In this document: positions 1-10,249 of the stretch, piece after piece
Position numbering within the stretch: the first letter of the stretch is position 1
Layout of the letters: each line of letters starts with the position of its first letter
Program-made: the position numbers and the translations under genes
The notes under the pieces: model-generated
Databases searched by the model: none
Seen by the model: only the letters and a program-made list of their open reading frames with translations
What the model was told of the DNA's origin: nothing
Assembly: GCA_014529385.2 (NCBI GenBank)
Contig: CM043945.1
Span: 151,627,741-151,691,740, forward strand
From: Adiantum capillus-veneris
Taxonomy: Eukaryota; Streptophyta; Polypodiopsida; Polypodiales; Pteridaceae
Direction: 5' to 3'
DNA: 64,000 nt

Positions 1-1751
1 ACTCTTTAGTGCCAGTAAAAATGTTCCACGAGGAGGAATACCATGGACATTATCATCGTAGTGATCCTTACCCACCGAGGGCCATGGAAACCTATGACCA
101 GGAAGGTGTTGTTTCATCTTCTACAACCTTAGAGCCCATGAAGAGCAACTTAAATCAAGGCAAGGGATATACCCTAAGCTAGGGGACTTTGATGTTCATA
201 GCTAATCAAGGTGAATCCATACTGAAGCCATAAATGACAGGGAACTCTAGGACCTTGTTTTAGGTGCAGTGGTGATCATTGGGCTAGAGATTTCCGAGTG
301 GATCAACCTAATACCGTAATTAGCACTCCTCATGGTAAGAAGAGTGAAGGAGGATATTGTGGAGGATGCAAAATTGAACATTTATACCCAGACTACCCTC
401 AAAGCCTAGAGAAAAAAGGAAAGATGACAATGAACATTGTGAAAGTTTTACTGACTTCGAGTGGATCAGATTTAGAAACAAAAGTACCATTGAAGGTGAT
501 GATAAGAGTGCCCGCAAAACAAAAAATGACAAATGAGAAGGAAGGTAGTGACTCTCACAAATCTATTAGTGAAAAATAAGTTAGAAATTGACACAAGATA
601 GGGAGAGCCCAATACCATAAGAAGCTAAAGGCTGTTACCATTGAGTTATCCCAATCTCAAGAGAAAACACAGCAAATCAGAAACCTAAGCCTAGTGTTAT
701 ACTGGAGGAAATACATGAAACAAAACTGAAACCAAAAGAAACCATACCAAAAGGAGTGAGTTTCGGAGGTTTGGTGCTAGTGAACAAAAATTTTGAGCCA
801 TTAGAAGAAATTCTAAAGGCTTACAAAGCTAAACTAGACAATAAACAAACAATGGAACATAGATGGTTTACTTATCCTAATGCAGAATGGGAAAATCTAC
901 GATTGGAGATGCATAAAAAGTTGATCATCGAGACTGTTCAAAATATTATGAAGCGTCCACCAGTAATGACTATCCAAGAGAGGATAGCTCTCCAACCATC
1001 TGTAGATTTGAACGACCTTGACAAAACAAAAGAAATAGGTGAATAAAGAAAAGACCTTGAAATTTTGATTGGAAAGAAAAACAAAAGGGAAATAGTAGAT
1101 AAACAAATCGAGGAAATGGACCCAAAACACCAATCCAAAAAAGAAACAAGCAGACATAGGCCAAAAGGACTTAAAAATAAAAAAACAGAGAACACTACGA
1201 ATCACTCTAGCTAAGAGATAACACCTAATGTGCCAGAAGTCATAGATAGTTGGCCAAAAGAGCTTTGGAAGATGGTGAAGAAAGCGAGAGATGAGAATCC
1301 CATTGCAAAAGTCGATCTTGACAAAGGCATGATTGATGTTGACATTTAGTCCATGTATGAGGATCAAGGTACAAAGAAATCAGAGGATAGTCGAGAGGAC
1401 ACCTTCAAGGAATTACCTTCTTACTTGGGCCCTTACGAAGGAAAATTGGATGTTATGGTCCTACCATCACAACGGGGGACCTTACGACCAATCATAGATT
1501 CTCAAGAGTTTCAAGAGCTTCTATCCACATCAGTGAGATGCACTCTAATGGTGGAAGAAATGCTGAAAGTCAAACCACATATGTGGACAAATGTTGAGAA
1601 ATGTCTTGAGAAAATGGGCATAAAAAAACCAGTGAAAACTTTAGACCTTGAAATTGAAAAGAACATGAAACCAGTTCCCATAAACAAGGTAGGGGATTAC
1701 TGCGAGGAGAAGAAGGAAATACCACACTACCCATTGAGCATTGGGGAGTAG
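1..1751 (+). pseudogene. Ty3/gypsy gag/nucleocapsid remnant
   Basis: Decayed gag of a Ty3/gypsy retrotransposon, which would package the element RNA. Two retroviral-type zinc knuckles are visible: CFRCSGDHWARDF at 256-294 and CGGCKIEHLYPDY at 358-396. Both have lost the final Cys (to Phe and Tyr), each explainable by a single base change. Open stretches follow at 298-579, 756-1046 and 1353-1751, separated by stops, with no strong start. The fragment continues in the same direction into the protease at 1748. The same family reappears at 58.3-63.8 kb. The part before base 1 is outside the window. The family assignment rests mainly on the protease and RT downstream. Confidence 0.65.
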
Positions 1752-2324
1752 AAACCATTGCTATCTTGGATAATGGAGCAGGGGTAGTCATTGCAACAAA
1801 GTTGATTTGGGAGAAATGGGGAAAACCAACCCTTAGAAAAACTAGGTGACGGCTACATTACAAAACCTATCAAAATTTTGAAACAACTAGTGATGACATC
1901 TTGTGGGATTGAATACAAACATACGTTCACGATAATAGATTTTGGTACTAAGAATAACTATGATGTTATTCTAAAAAGGCCATTCATGCGCCAATTAAAG
2001 ATGGTCCAAGATTGGGGCTATGATTATATCTACTTATGCCACATGGAGATCACAACATACATCAACTTAAGTGACCACATCTACAAAGACGTGAAAAGAT
2101 CACTCATAGAGGATTTTGACTCTACAACTACTTTAGAGTATGAGGTACCTGCGTGGTTGAACTCTAAAGCTCATATGTGGATGTATGGAAATTTTTATTG
2201 TGACAGTTTTATCAAGGACAAAAACAAGAAAGCAAGACCATTTGAAGATCTGGATTATATACCTGAGCCTTTTCCTGAAGAGAGAATGGAGCCCTTAGAA
2301 TGGACTCAATCTTGGCCGCCTTAG
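1748..2324 (+). pseudogene. Ty3/gypsy aspartic protease (retropepsin-like), broken
   Basis: Retropepsin-like protease that would cut the gag-pol polyprotein. The catalytic region reads AILDNGAGVVIA near 1760-1790: the expected D-S/T-G is D-N-G, so the active site is altered. A frame change near 1850 separates this from the C-terminal half at 1878-2324, which holds YDVILKRPFM, the counterpart of the flap-distal ILGRPWL-type motif. The homologous stretch at 60.4-60.64 kb has the reading LGRPFM. The segment ends in a short acidic tail before a stop at 2322-2324. Confidence 0.75.
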
Positions 2325-3476
2325 ATGTGTGTGTGAATGAAATCACATCCACCAAGTTTTGTGATGGAAATGGCTTAGACTTTGTTCCTATATGCATGAT
2401 TAGAGTAAACCGAAGCGGAATGAGAGACCACAGAATTTGGTGACGCACAAAAAGTTGAGAATGAAGTACAATGTTTGCGCATCCGAGATGAGATTTTGAT
2501 TAGAGACTTACCATGGGAAGTGAATCAGGCCACATCTTGGAGCAAAACACGGAAGTAAGTGATGAATGTTATCATAAAACCTTTGAAACCCAAGGATACA
2601 AAGACCTTAATGCAGATGATGAGAAATCAAAAGATCATGAAAGTGACCCCGAAACAAAAATGGAAAAATCCTTTGATTTTCCAAACTAGAAACTCAAGAG
2701 ACAACAACACTACAAGAACATACGCATAGCAGAAGGGATGAGAAACAATCCAATGCCACATATCGAGGGAAAAAAATTGTACTTGAGACTAGTAGGAGCT
2801 CACGATTGCACAAGGGAAAGGTGACAACACCTTCTCAGCCAAACAAATTGAAATTGAAAAAAAGACAACCAACGAAGCATCCAAAGGACGTATCAAAGGT
2901 AGGGGATGCTGTTCGTGATCCTAAATGGACCAAGGTTGAATGAAGGAAGAAATACAATGAGCTGAAACAAACATTGAAAGAGCTGTGGACAACATAAATG
3001 GAAAGTGACAACAAAAACGAGGAAGAATTTGGGAAAGACGGAATAAGTGTACCCTTGCATTACAAAAAGTACACTATTCAAGACTACAAAATCATCATTA
3101 AACAACCAATGAGGGAAAAAGCTGAACCAGGGAAATCTTACGATGGACTTAAAGATGCTAAAAGAATAGATCTACTCTAACCAGGAGAGGAACCTAAAAC
3201 TTCTTACATAACTACGGATCTGTCACCATAGGAGGAAGAGTTGTTGATTCAAATGCTTAAAGAGTATAAGGATGTGTTTGCCTGGTGTATAAGAACTTGA
3301 AAGGGTTTGATCCTGCCATCTGTCAGCATACAATTTCCCTAAATCCTGATACAAAGCCAAGCAAACAACTCCCTTACACTTACAACAAAACATTTGGCAA
3401 GAAAATCAAAGAGGAAATTGACAAACTCAGAGAAGCAGAGTTCATTTATGAAATTGAGCACACGGATTGGGAACCA
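2325..3476 (+). pseudogene. Ty3/gypsy protease-RT linker and RT N-terminus
   Basis: Several frames broken by stops. From about 2935 the translation matches the linker seen again at 58.28 kb and 61.38 kb: a shared core around HYKKYTIQD (3058-3085), then a PGEEP motif and a KEYKDVFAW stretch at 3180-3285. The true RT start is at 3285-3476 with ICQHTISLNPDTKPSKQ followed by a YTYNKTF motif and KIKEEIDKL, the finger subdomain of Ty3-type RTs. The family normally continues with VSPIVVVPKKN; here it stops at EHTDW (about 3460-3474) and switches to unrelated sequence, so palm and active site are missing. Confidence 0.7.
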
Positions 3477-3815
3477 GTAAATGCCATAATTGATCTTACA
3501 ACCTTGCAAGGATTATTTACAGGATTGAATGGAATTATCAGTATTGCTACCAAGTTTGTGGAACTCAAAGTACACATCAATGGATATGAATGCCCCCATA
3601 ACCTTTTTGTGCTACCACTAGATGCTCCGTTTAATCAGCTGATAGTGAGCACACCATGGAAACATAGATACAATGCTCATATCCAGTGGTCAAATAACCA
3701 GTTGCATGGCGAAGTAGGGTTTCAAGTGTTGTACGTTGATTTTTCATCCAAGGCAAATAATAACAAAGACGAAAATGAAGCCAATGGGGTAACAAAAACG
3801 AGAAACAACAATTGA
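3477..3815 (+). pseudogene. second retropepsin-like fragment fused to the RT start
   Basis: Open in the same frame as the RT start before it, but the sequence changes character. VNAIID (3478-3495) followed by a PLDAPFNQLIVSTPW segment and YNAHIQW (about 3615-3695) resembles the order NALIDSGA...FDVILGMPWL...HIDW of Ty3/gypsy RVP domains. The catalytic D-S-G is not recognisable. This looks like a piece of another element joined by deletion or template switching. A weak-similarity call; it could also be unrelated gag sequence. Confidence 0.4.
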
Positions 3816-4378
3816 TACAGACCACTGCAACTATGGGGACCACGGATAAATTTGAAGCTATTGCTGCCAATCACCCACTGCCTTTAGAGCAAGTAGCGCA
3901 GGCGCAATTGCTTATTTCAGTCAGCACCTCAGAACATGTCCACTTATGGCAACACCAAAAAACAAAGCAAATGTGGGTATCTAAAGGGCCAGCTGAACAA
4001 CTACATTCCTTGCCAAACCCAACATACACTATACAAAAGGTCTGGATACCTAAAGGGACCCCACGAGTTTATGAAAATTTTGTTTGGATTCCAAAAGTTC
4101 AACTACAGTCTACCAAACAATGCAAGCAATCTAATCCAACAACCATGATAAATCAAACTGTCAAACGGGCTAATCACCTTCCAATTCCATGGATACTACA
4201 CAACACAAGGAGGTGGATCCCAATGCCCAAGGAGAGGCAGCAACTTCCATCACAGAAATGGATTCCAAAAAAACAGGGACTAACAATACAACCACTTAAA
4301 CCAAGGGACTCCAAAGTCATGACCAAAGAATGGCGGCTGCTACTTCAATCACAATCTCAGAACTTCAACCGACAATAG
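3812..4378 (+). CDS. uncharacterised ORF with repeated W-[IV]-P-K peptides
   Basis: An open frame of about 188 residues that overlaps the previous one by four bases. It is rich in Gln, Lys, Pro and Thr. It contains five spaced peptides of the same kind: MWVSKG, VWIPKG, VWIPKV, RWIPMPK and KWIPKK. A WVPK-type peptide is familiar from the spacer between nucleocapsid and protease in some copia polyproteins, but five copies are not. No domain is recognised, and other frames of the stretch are also partly open, so coding is unproven. Likely part of the decayed retroelement upstream. Confidence 0.3.
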   Translation: MIQTTATMGTTDKFEAIAANHPLPLEQVAQAQLLISVSTSEHVHLWQHQKTKQMWVSKGPAEQLHSLPNPTYTIQKVWIPKGTPRVYENFVWIPKVQLQSTKQCKQSNPTTMINQTVKRANHLPIPWILHNTRRWIPMPKERQQLPSQKWIPKKQGLTIQPLKPRDSKVMTKEWRLLLQSQSQNFNRQ

Positions 4379-5435
4379 TCTTCCACATTTCGTCAATGAG
4401 CTATCGAACTACAATGCTTACTACATGGTACATGCTCATTGATAACCACACAAGTGAACCTCACCATCGAATGCCCTTAAGCAATCAGCTTAAGACCCGT
4501 CTCTTGCACAACATCAATTTTTCTATGCATTGACTGCATATATATATGTAGGGGTTACACGGCCTTGCATCAGGCACCGCTTTATGGCCATGCACAAATA
4601 ACCCTTGATGATACACTGTCATCTAGGAGGACTCATACTAGTAAGGGGGAGGCATTCTAAAACATTCCAAATGCACAATGTGAAACTAGAAATAAAAAGG
4701 GCATTGTTTTCTTGCTTCTTGCATTGAAATTCACGTTTGATCTTTTGTCTTTTGCCAGAATTATTGATTTTATGCCCTGAAAGTGAAGAGACTCAGGAGC
4801 AAGGGAGAAATGTTAAAAATGAGCCTTAGGTGTATGTAAATGCAGAATAAATAGGTTTTTGCTAAAAATTAATAATAAGGAGTGGAATAATCCATTGAAA
4901 ATTTTCAATTGAGGACTTTTTGTTGGAAGTCAACTTTGTTTATCTATCTAGCTAAATTTTAATTTTTTTGAGTCATGTTTGCCGTTTTTCTTTGTTTTTT
5001 ATTGTTTTTTGTTAAATTTCTAAGCAATAAATGGCAACAAAAGCAAAAAAACTACCAAAAAATCTAGATACAGATACATGGATTCATTTGACCCCTCTAC
5101 AACCATTTAAGTGTTAGTTTGACCACACAAAAGACATAAGAATTTTCCACTTAATTGCTTCCTTGCTTGAGAGTGACACCTCTCTTTTCAATGCTTTGCT
5201 GCTTGGGAATTGCATTTGATGTTTCCATGCAATGGCTAGGTTGGCTACGTCCTCGGATTGACATATTTATGCTGGTTTGAGTCCTTGCTAGGATGCATCG
5301 TATGATCATGGCGGTTTGCCAACATCCCCTGCCCTTGGATAGCTTGCACAAGCTCTCCTGCATCGAGGCAATGATGGGGGCGCAAGAGGGAAAAAAGGAT
5401 TCATCACGGGTCAGGCAAAGGCCCTGAAGCAGTAT
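4379..5435. other. no recognisable gene
   Basis: Stop-rich, AT-rich sequence with T-runs around 4955-5015. It lies between the retroelement remnant and the LINE fragment. I see no LTR ends, tandem repeats or conserved peptides here. Confidence 0.5.
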
Positions 5436-5999
5436 TAACCCACCACAATGAGGGAGTCCAAAAAGACATAGTGGAGCTAAACTGGGAGGATTTGAGAGGA
5501 AGAAAGGTGCAGATTGAGAAAGAACTACTGGAGATTATTAGCTCGTTGTCCCTAAACAAAACAACGCTAGAGAAAGACGATGCACCCTCGTGACTCGAGG
5601 ATGCAGCAAAGGGAGACAAGGCCTATCAAGCTCTAAAAAAAAAGCCCCCACTAAGAGTTGAGGTTAGGGATGCCATCACCGTGGTGGTCCTTCCTGCCTT
5701 AATCAAATGAAACCTTGCTGAGCTTACTAAGTCCATGGTGGTCTTCGGCTTCATGGGCAGGTGCTTGCCAAAATAGAGCTCATCAATTGTCTTCAAAGCC
5801 CTACATCCTTAACCAAGGAGGAGCAATGGCCAGCACACAATATCAGGCAAAAGGCTTCTTTTTAGTGCAGTTCAATGAAAAGGTATTAGTGGCTAAAGTC
5901 CTCGCCAAAAGCCACTATTCCTCTATTGGGCACCGGTTTGTGTGCTACCCGATATCGTGCTATGACACGTACATAGTGGGAATGAATGCTACAAGATCT
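5436..5999 (+). pseudogene. LINE ORF1 fragment, DUF4283-like
   Basis: Fragment of the nucleic-acid-binding first ORF of a plant LINE. A charged, helix-like stretch (5450-5590) precedes LTKSMVVFGFMGRCLP (about 5725-5775), which fits the start of a DUF4283 domain. After a frame change, AKGFFLVQFNEKVLVAKVLA (about 5848-5907) fits the usual GFF-hhF-eedh-VL core, with GHRFVCYPI in the position of the late Trp/Pro block. Stops and frameshifts break it. The 3' end runs into the left end of the large inverted repeat at about 5950. No RT follows. Confidence 0.5.
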
Positions 6000-6774
6000 A
6001 TCTTATGACTTTTTAGATACATAAGTATATTTCCTATAATGTACATATGAATATCTAAGTATAATAACAAAGATTTCTATCTCATCCTATTTTTTATCTC
6101 AAGGGTAATATATTCTTACTTTACTGTCAAAAAGTACTATGGAGAAAAGCGTCAATAGCTTCGCCTCTTTAACTAGGGGCAAAAAGTTTTGGTTCTTTCT
6201 TTCTACTATCTCATTATTATCTCACACCCTAGCTAGATCCTATATCTAGGGTAAATTTCAATATATATATATTCTATGTATTTTTTATATTTTTCTTATA
6301 TTTTCTTTTAATAGCTACTAGGAAAGAATCAAATCCTGGTGAGACACTAGATGACATGATTCTCAAAGGTACACCTATTTTAATGCATTATTGCAAGCAT
6401 GATTACAAAACTTTGTCAAGGAGCAATGTCATGATTTCATATTGCATGAGGTGTCCATTGGAATCAAATGAAATTCTAGGCTAAGGGGACCACAAGAAGA
6501 CTTTTGCTGTCAAAACTATACCCTATTTTGATGATTTCTTTACACAAGGTTCCAATCCGAATGGAAAAAAAGTATATAAAATGGGAGTCATAGCTTATGA
6601 GCTGAATTTTTTGCCCTTATTTTTATGTTTTTATTTAGAGCCATGGTTGAGGAGATATGATCAAAATACTGAACCCCAGTCTGTCCACATCATGAAGGGA
6701 TTTCAAACTTTGCCAGTTCCTATTCACACTTACTCTTCTCTTTCTTGTGTAAACCCTTGGGGGTTCCCTTCACC

Positions 6775-6783
6775 TATAAAAGG
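6775..6783 (+). promoter_or_regulatory. TATA box of the left-arm LTR
   Basis: TATAAAAGG, 20 bp after the GGGGGTTCCC stretch, followed by a short leader. The mirror copy in the right arm reads TATAAAAT on the minus strand (8976-8983). Position and surroundings fit an LTR polymerase II promoter. Confidence 0.45.
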
Positions 6784-7305
6784 GGACATCTTCTTACTTG
6801 AAAAACATTCAAGCCATTTAAGAGAATTCATGAGGGAGTGAGAGTAGTAATGCCTAATTTACTTAGCCATAAACAAGCCTAAGCCTACACTTACTCCTAG
6901 AGGACGACTAGCCAATCTTGTAAGCTATCCTTGGAATATAAGCTTTAATCAAAGAAGGACTTGAACTTGGTGCATCAATCAAGGCTTGAAGTCTTCCCTC
7001 TTCTTCTCTCTCCATCAAAATGGTGGATAACTCCCAAAGGGTTTGTCTTGATATTTTGTTTATTTCTTGTTGTTTTCTTTTTCATATCTAATCCAACATA
7101 TATCTCTAATTTCATCTCCCTCTCTAACCAAACCTATCTCTCTCACTCTAGAAATTCATTCTCTCTACAAATTCTAGGTTCTCCTTGCTACAAGTACATC
7201 TCTTCCCGCAGTATCCTTATTGCCTACGGGCAAGAATAGGGCTTGGGAGGGAAACTTTTCATCTCTTCACGTCTCTCATATCTACATTTCTCATATACTA
7301 TCCTA

Positions 7306-7735
7306 AATGAATAATCCAAATGATGTGAATTTCTATCGCTTCCACTCTGTGTGATCTATTAGAATTAACATATGGATTAGCCGTAACATAAACTTTCAAC
7401 AACATATAGTGTTTCTCTTTGGCCCAGAAAGGCTCAATGAAATACTTCTTTCACCGGATCCCATCATACTACCCCTTATAGACTATAAATTTTCTTTTGA
7501 CGTAAGTGTAGTTATCTTGCTCTGAACCAAGGATTTGTACACACAATTAATCCCAATCACTAAAAAAAACATACATATCATGGTAAGCACAAAATTACAA
7601 TTCCAAAGAACAATTCGTAGCCTGTTTGGTCGGCAAAGATTAAACGCCATTCACTCATCTATTTAACCTTTCATATTACCCATGATACGATATGACCATA
7701 GCCTTGATGTTTTCATCTTTGTGTTGTTTTGATAT
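7306..7735 (+). pseudogene. leader peptide module pair, left arm (broken)
   Basis: Two consecutive copies of a module of about 70 residues. The first contains HIVFLFGPERLNEI, then ILPLIDYKFSFDV. The second contains IRSLFGRQRLNAI, then FILPMIRYDHSLDVFIF. In-frame stops interrupt both. The same pair, open, is on the minus strand of the other arm (7982-8409), and a further pair follows the 5' LTR of the TAT-type element at 31355-31795. Function unknown; the position suggests a 5' leader ORF of a Ty3/gypsy family. Confidence 0.5.
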
Positions 7736-7981
7736 TCCCTTTTGTGTTCTTTGTTTGTGTGTGTGAGTGCAAGAGAGAAAGAGTGTGGCTTCTTTGATTG
7801 CACTTCCTTCAAAACCCTAGACTTCATGGCATCTATGGTTTAAGTCCTTCATATAGTTTTGGAGTTGTCTCACAAACTCTCATGCCATGAAGATTAGGGT
7901 TTGGAAAGAAGTGTAATCAAAGAAGACCCACTCTTTCTCTCTTGCACTCACACACACAAAGAAAGAACGCAAAAGAGAATG

Positions 7982-8194
7982 TCAAAACAACACAAAGATG
8001 AAAACATCAAGGCTATGGTCATATCGTATCATGGGTAGTATGAAAGGGTTAATAGATGAGTTAATGGCATTCAATCTTGGCTGACCAAATAGGCTACGAA
8101 TTGTTCTTTGGAATTGTAGCTTTGTGCTTACCATAATATATATATTTTGTCTAGTGATTGGGATTAATTGTGTATACAAATCCTCTTGGTTCAT
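7982..8194 (-). CDS. leader peptide module 2, right arm
   Basis: Open frame of 70 residues starting at the ATGA overlap. The core is IRSLFGQPRLNAINSS followed by FILPMIRYDHSLDVFIFVLF. It is clearly related to module 1 (shared pattern: FG or LG, then RL, then ILP, then SLDV) and to 31355-31552. Weakly hydrophobic C-terminus, no signal peptide that I trust. Function unknown. Confidence 0.4.
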   Translation of the reverse strand: MNQEDLYTQLIPITRQNIYIMVSTKLQFQRTIRSLFGQPRLNAINSSINPFILPMIRYDHSLDVFIFVLF

Positions 8195-8409
8195 AGCAAG
8201 ATAACTACGCTTACGTCAAAAGAAAAGTTATAGTCTATGAGAGGTAGTATGATGGGATCCGGTGATAGAAGTATTTCATGAAGCCTTTCTGGGCCAAAGA
8301 CAAACACTATATGTTGTTGAAAGTGTATTTTACGGCCAATCCATACGTTAATTCTAATAGATTGTACAGAGTGAAAGCGATAGAAATTATCATCATGTGG
8401 GTTATTCAT
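8191..8409 (-). CDS. leader peptide module 1, right arm
   Basis: Open frame of 72 residues that starts with ATG at 8409. It carries the module core HIVFVFGPERLHEILLS followed by ILPLIDYNFSFDVSVV. Its stop overlaps the start of the next small ORF in the four bases ATGA (8191-8194). No known domain. It is preserved open here while the mirror copy is broken, which may be chance. What it does is unknown. Confidence 0.4.
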   Translation of the reverse strand: MNNPHDDNFYRFHSVQSIRINVWIGRKIHFQQHIVFVFGPERLHEILLSPDPIILPLIDYNFSFDVSVVILL

Positions 8410-9724
8410 CTAGGATAGTATGTGAGAAATGTAGATATGAGAGAAGAGAAGGGAAGAGAAGAGAAGAGAGTTTCCCTCCCAAGCCCTATTCTTGCCCGTA
8501 GGCAATAAGGATACTGCAGGGAGAGATGTACCTGTAGCAAGGAGAACCTAAAATTTGTAGAGAGGATGAATTACTAAGAGTGGGAGAGATAGATTTGGTT
8601 AAAGAGATGAGATTAGATATATATATATATATATATGTTGGATTAGAGATGAAAAAGAAAACAACAAGAAATCAAGAAAACATCAATGTAGAACACATCT
8701 TACGTGACAAACCCTTCGACACCATTATTGATGGAGAGAGAAGAAGAGGGGAGAACTCCACTTTGATTGATACGCCAAGTGCAAGACCTTCTTTGATTAG
8801 AGTTGATCTTCCAAGGATAGCGTACAAGAATGGCTAGTCTTCCTCTAGGAGAAAGTGTAGGCTTGGGCTTATGTTAATGGCTAAGTACAATTAGGCATTA
8901 CTACTCACTCCCTCAAGAATTCCTCTCATCAATGGCTTGAATGCTTGAGTTCCTTTTCAAGGAAGAAGAGGTCCCATTTTATAGGTGAAGGGAACCCCCA
9001 AGGGTTTACACAAGAAGAGAGGAGCCAGTGTGAATAGGAATTGGAAAAGTTGGAAATGAGCTGTCCCTGCATGATGTGGGCAGACTGGGGTCCAGTATTT
9101 TGATCATATCTCCTCAACCGTGGCTCCAAATAAAAAAGTAAAAATATGGGCAAAAACTTCAGCTCATTAGCTACGATTTTCAATTGAAAATCATTTTCCA
9201 ATTCGGATTGGAACCTTGTGTTAAAAATTCATCAAAACAGGGTCCGTTTCTGGCAGCAAAAGTCTTCCCGTGGTCCCCTTAGCCTAGACTTTCATTTAAT
9301 TCCAAAGGACACCTCATGCCATATGAAAGCATGACATTGCTCCTTGACAAAGTTTTGTAATCATGCTTGCAATAATGCATTAAAATAAGTGTATCTTTGA
9401 AATCATGCCACCTAGTGTCCCACTAGGATTTGATTCCCTCCTAGTAGCTATTTAAAAAGAAATATAAGAAAAATACATAGAATATATATATATTGGAGTT
9501 TACCCTAGATATAGGATCTAGCTAGGGTGTGAGATGATAATGAGATAGTAGAAATAAAGAATCAATGCTTTTTGCCCAAGTTAAAGAGGAGGAGCTATTG
9601 ACGCTTTTTCCATAGTATTTTTTGATGGTAAAGTAAGAATAGGTTAATTATGTATCTAAAAAATTACAAGATAACTCTTGTAGGATGCGTTCCCACTATG
9701 TACGTGTCATAATACGACAACGTG

Positions 9725-9976
9725 CGTTCAAGGGTATTAGAAAACCCCTCTTATAACATGTTTGAATGAATAAAATGATCCCTTATTTTATGATTTTTCT
9801 CTTAAATTGAATATAAAAACCTCTTACTTTAATGTATCTCTATTAAATTGCCTAAAATTTTTGTATTTTAAACCCCTCCTTTTCGAACTCACGTTATACA
9901 TCAACATGATTACACAGTGAACCCCCGAGCCTACAAGCCCTTGCCTATCTGCAGACACTACAAAGTGAGTCGCGTT
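9725..9976. other. AT-rich spacer plus start of the interrupted LTR
   Basis: The sequence to about 9920 is AT-rich without genes. From about 9925 to 9976 it matches the stretch 20005-20060, where the same sequence runs on without interruption. This is therefore the left piece of the LTR that the copia element at 9977-13942 split. Confidence 0.55.
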
Positions 9977-10180
9977 TGAAGGTGCCAAGGGAAGCGTGTG
10001 CGAGTGCAAGTGCGAGAGCAGAGAGAGAGAGAGATCTGCTTTGAGTGGAGCGCACATCAACGTTATCGTGTTGTTGCAGCTCGTTATTCTGTTATATTAA
10101 AGAATAAGGGTATACATGGTTAAGTTAGTAGATGGGTTAGTAGTAAGTGGGATGTCCGGCCAGTTGCCTAAATCCCAACA
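9977..10180 (-). repeat. 3' LTR of the minus-strand copia element
   Basis: 204 bp, TGTTGGGATT...CACCTTCA on the minus strand. It matches 13743-13942. It is preceded (minus strand) by the purine tract AGTGGGAGTT, the likely polypurine tract. Confidence 0.85.
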
Positions 10181-10249
10181 AACTCCCACTTGAAGGCCAA
10201 CGCAGCCCAAGTGACCTGGTATGTACAACCGTGAAGCAATCTAGTGCCT

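Larger units (their letters stand above)
5948..9724. repeat. large imperfect inverted repeat (two LTR-plus-leader arms, head to head)
   Basis: The left arm (about 5950-7832) is the reverse complement of the right arm (about 7882-9724), with about 50 bp between them. Anchors read in both arms: GACACGTACATAGTGGGAA at the outside, TGTGTGAGTGCAAGAGAGAA near the centre, and CTTCATGGCAT beside the loop. Each arm, read inward, has a TATA box (6775-6783; 8976-8983 on the minus strand), a pyrimidine-rich leader, then two related peptide modules. That order matches an LTR plus 5' leader of the kind seen at 25.8-31.8 kb. The arms differ by many substitutions and indels. Confidence 0.85.

Noticed and set aside
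897-1367. Minus-strand open frame of 156 residues
   Set aside because: Antisense to the gypsy gag stretch; Phe/Leu-rich composition is what an A-rich gag gives in reverse.
5151-5619. Minus-strand ORFs near the LINE ORF1 fragment
   Set aside because: Low-complexity Ser-rich or featureless, antisense to the more convincing plus-strand LINE reading.
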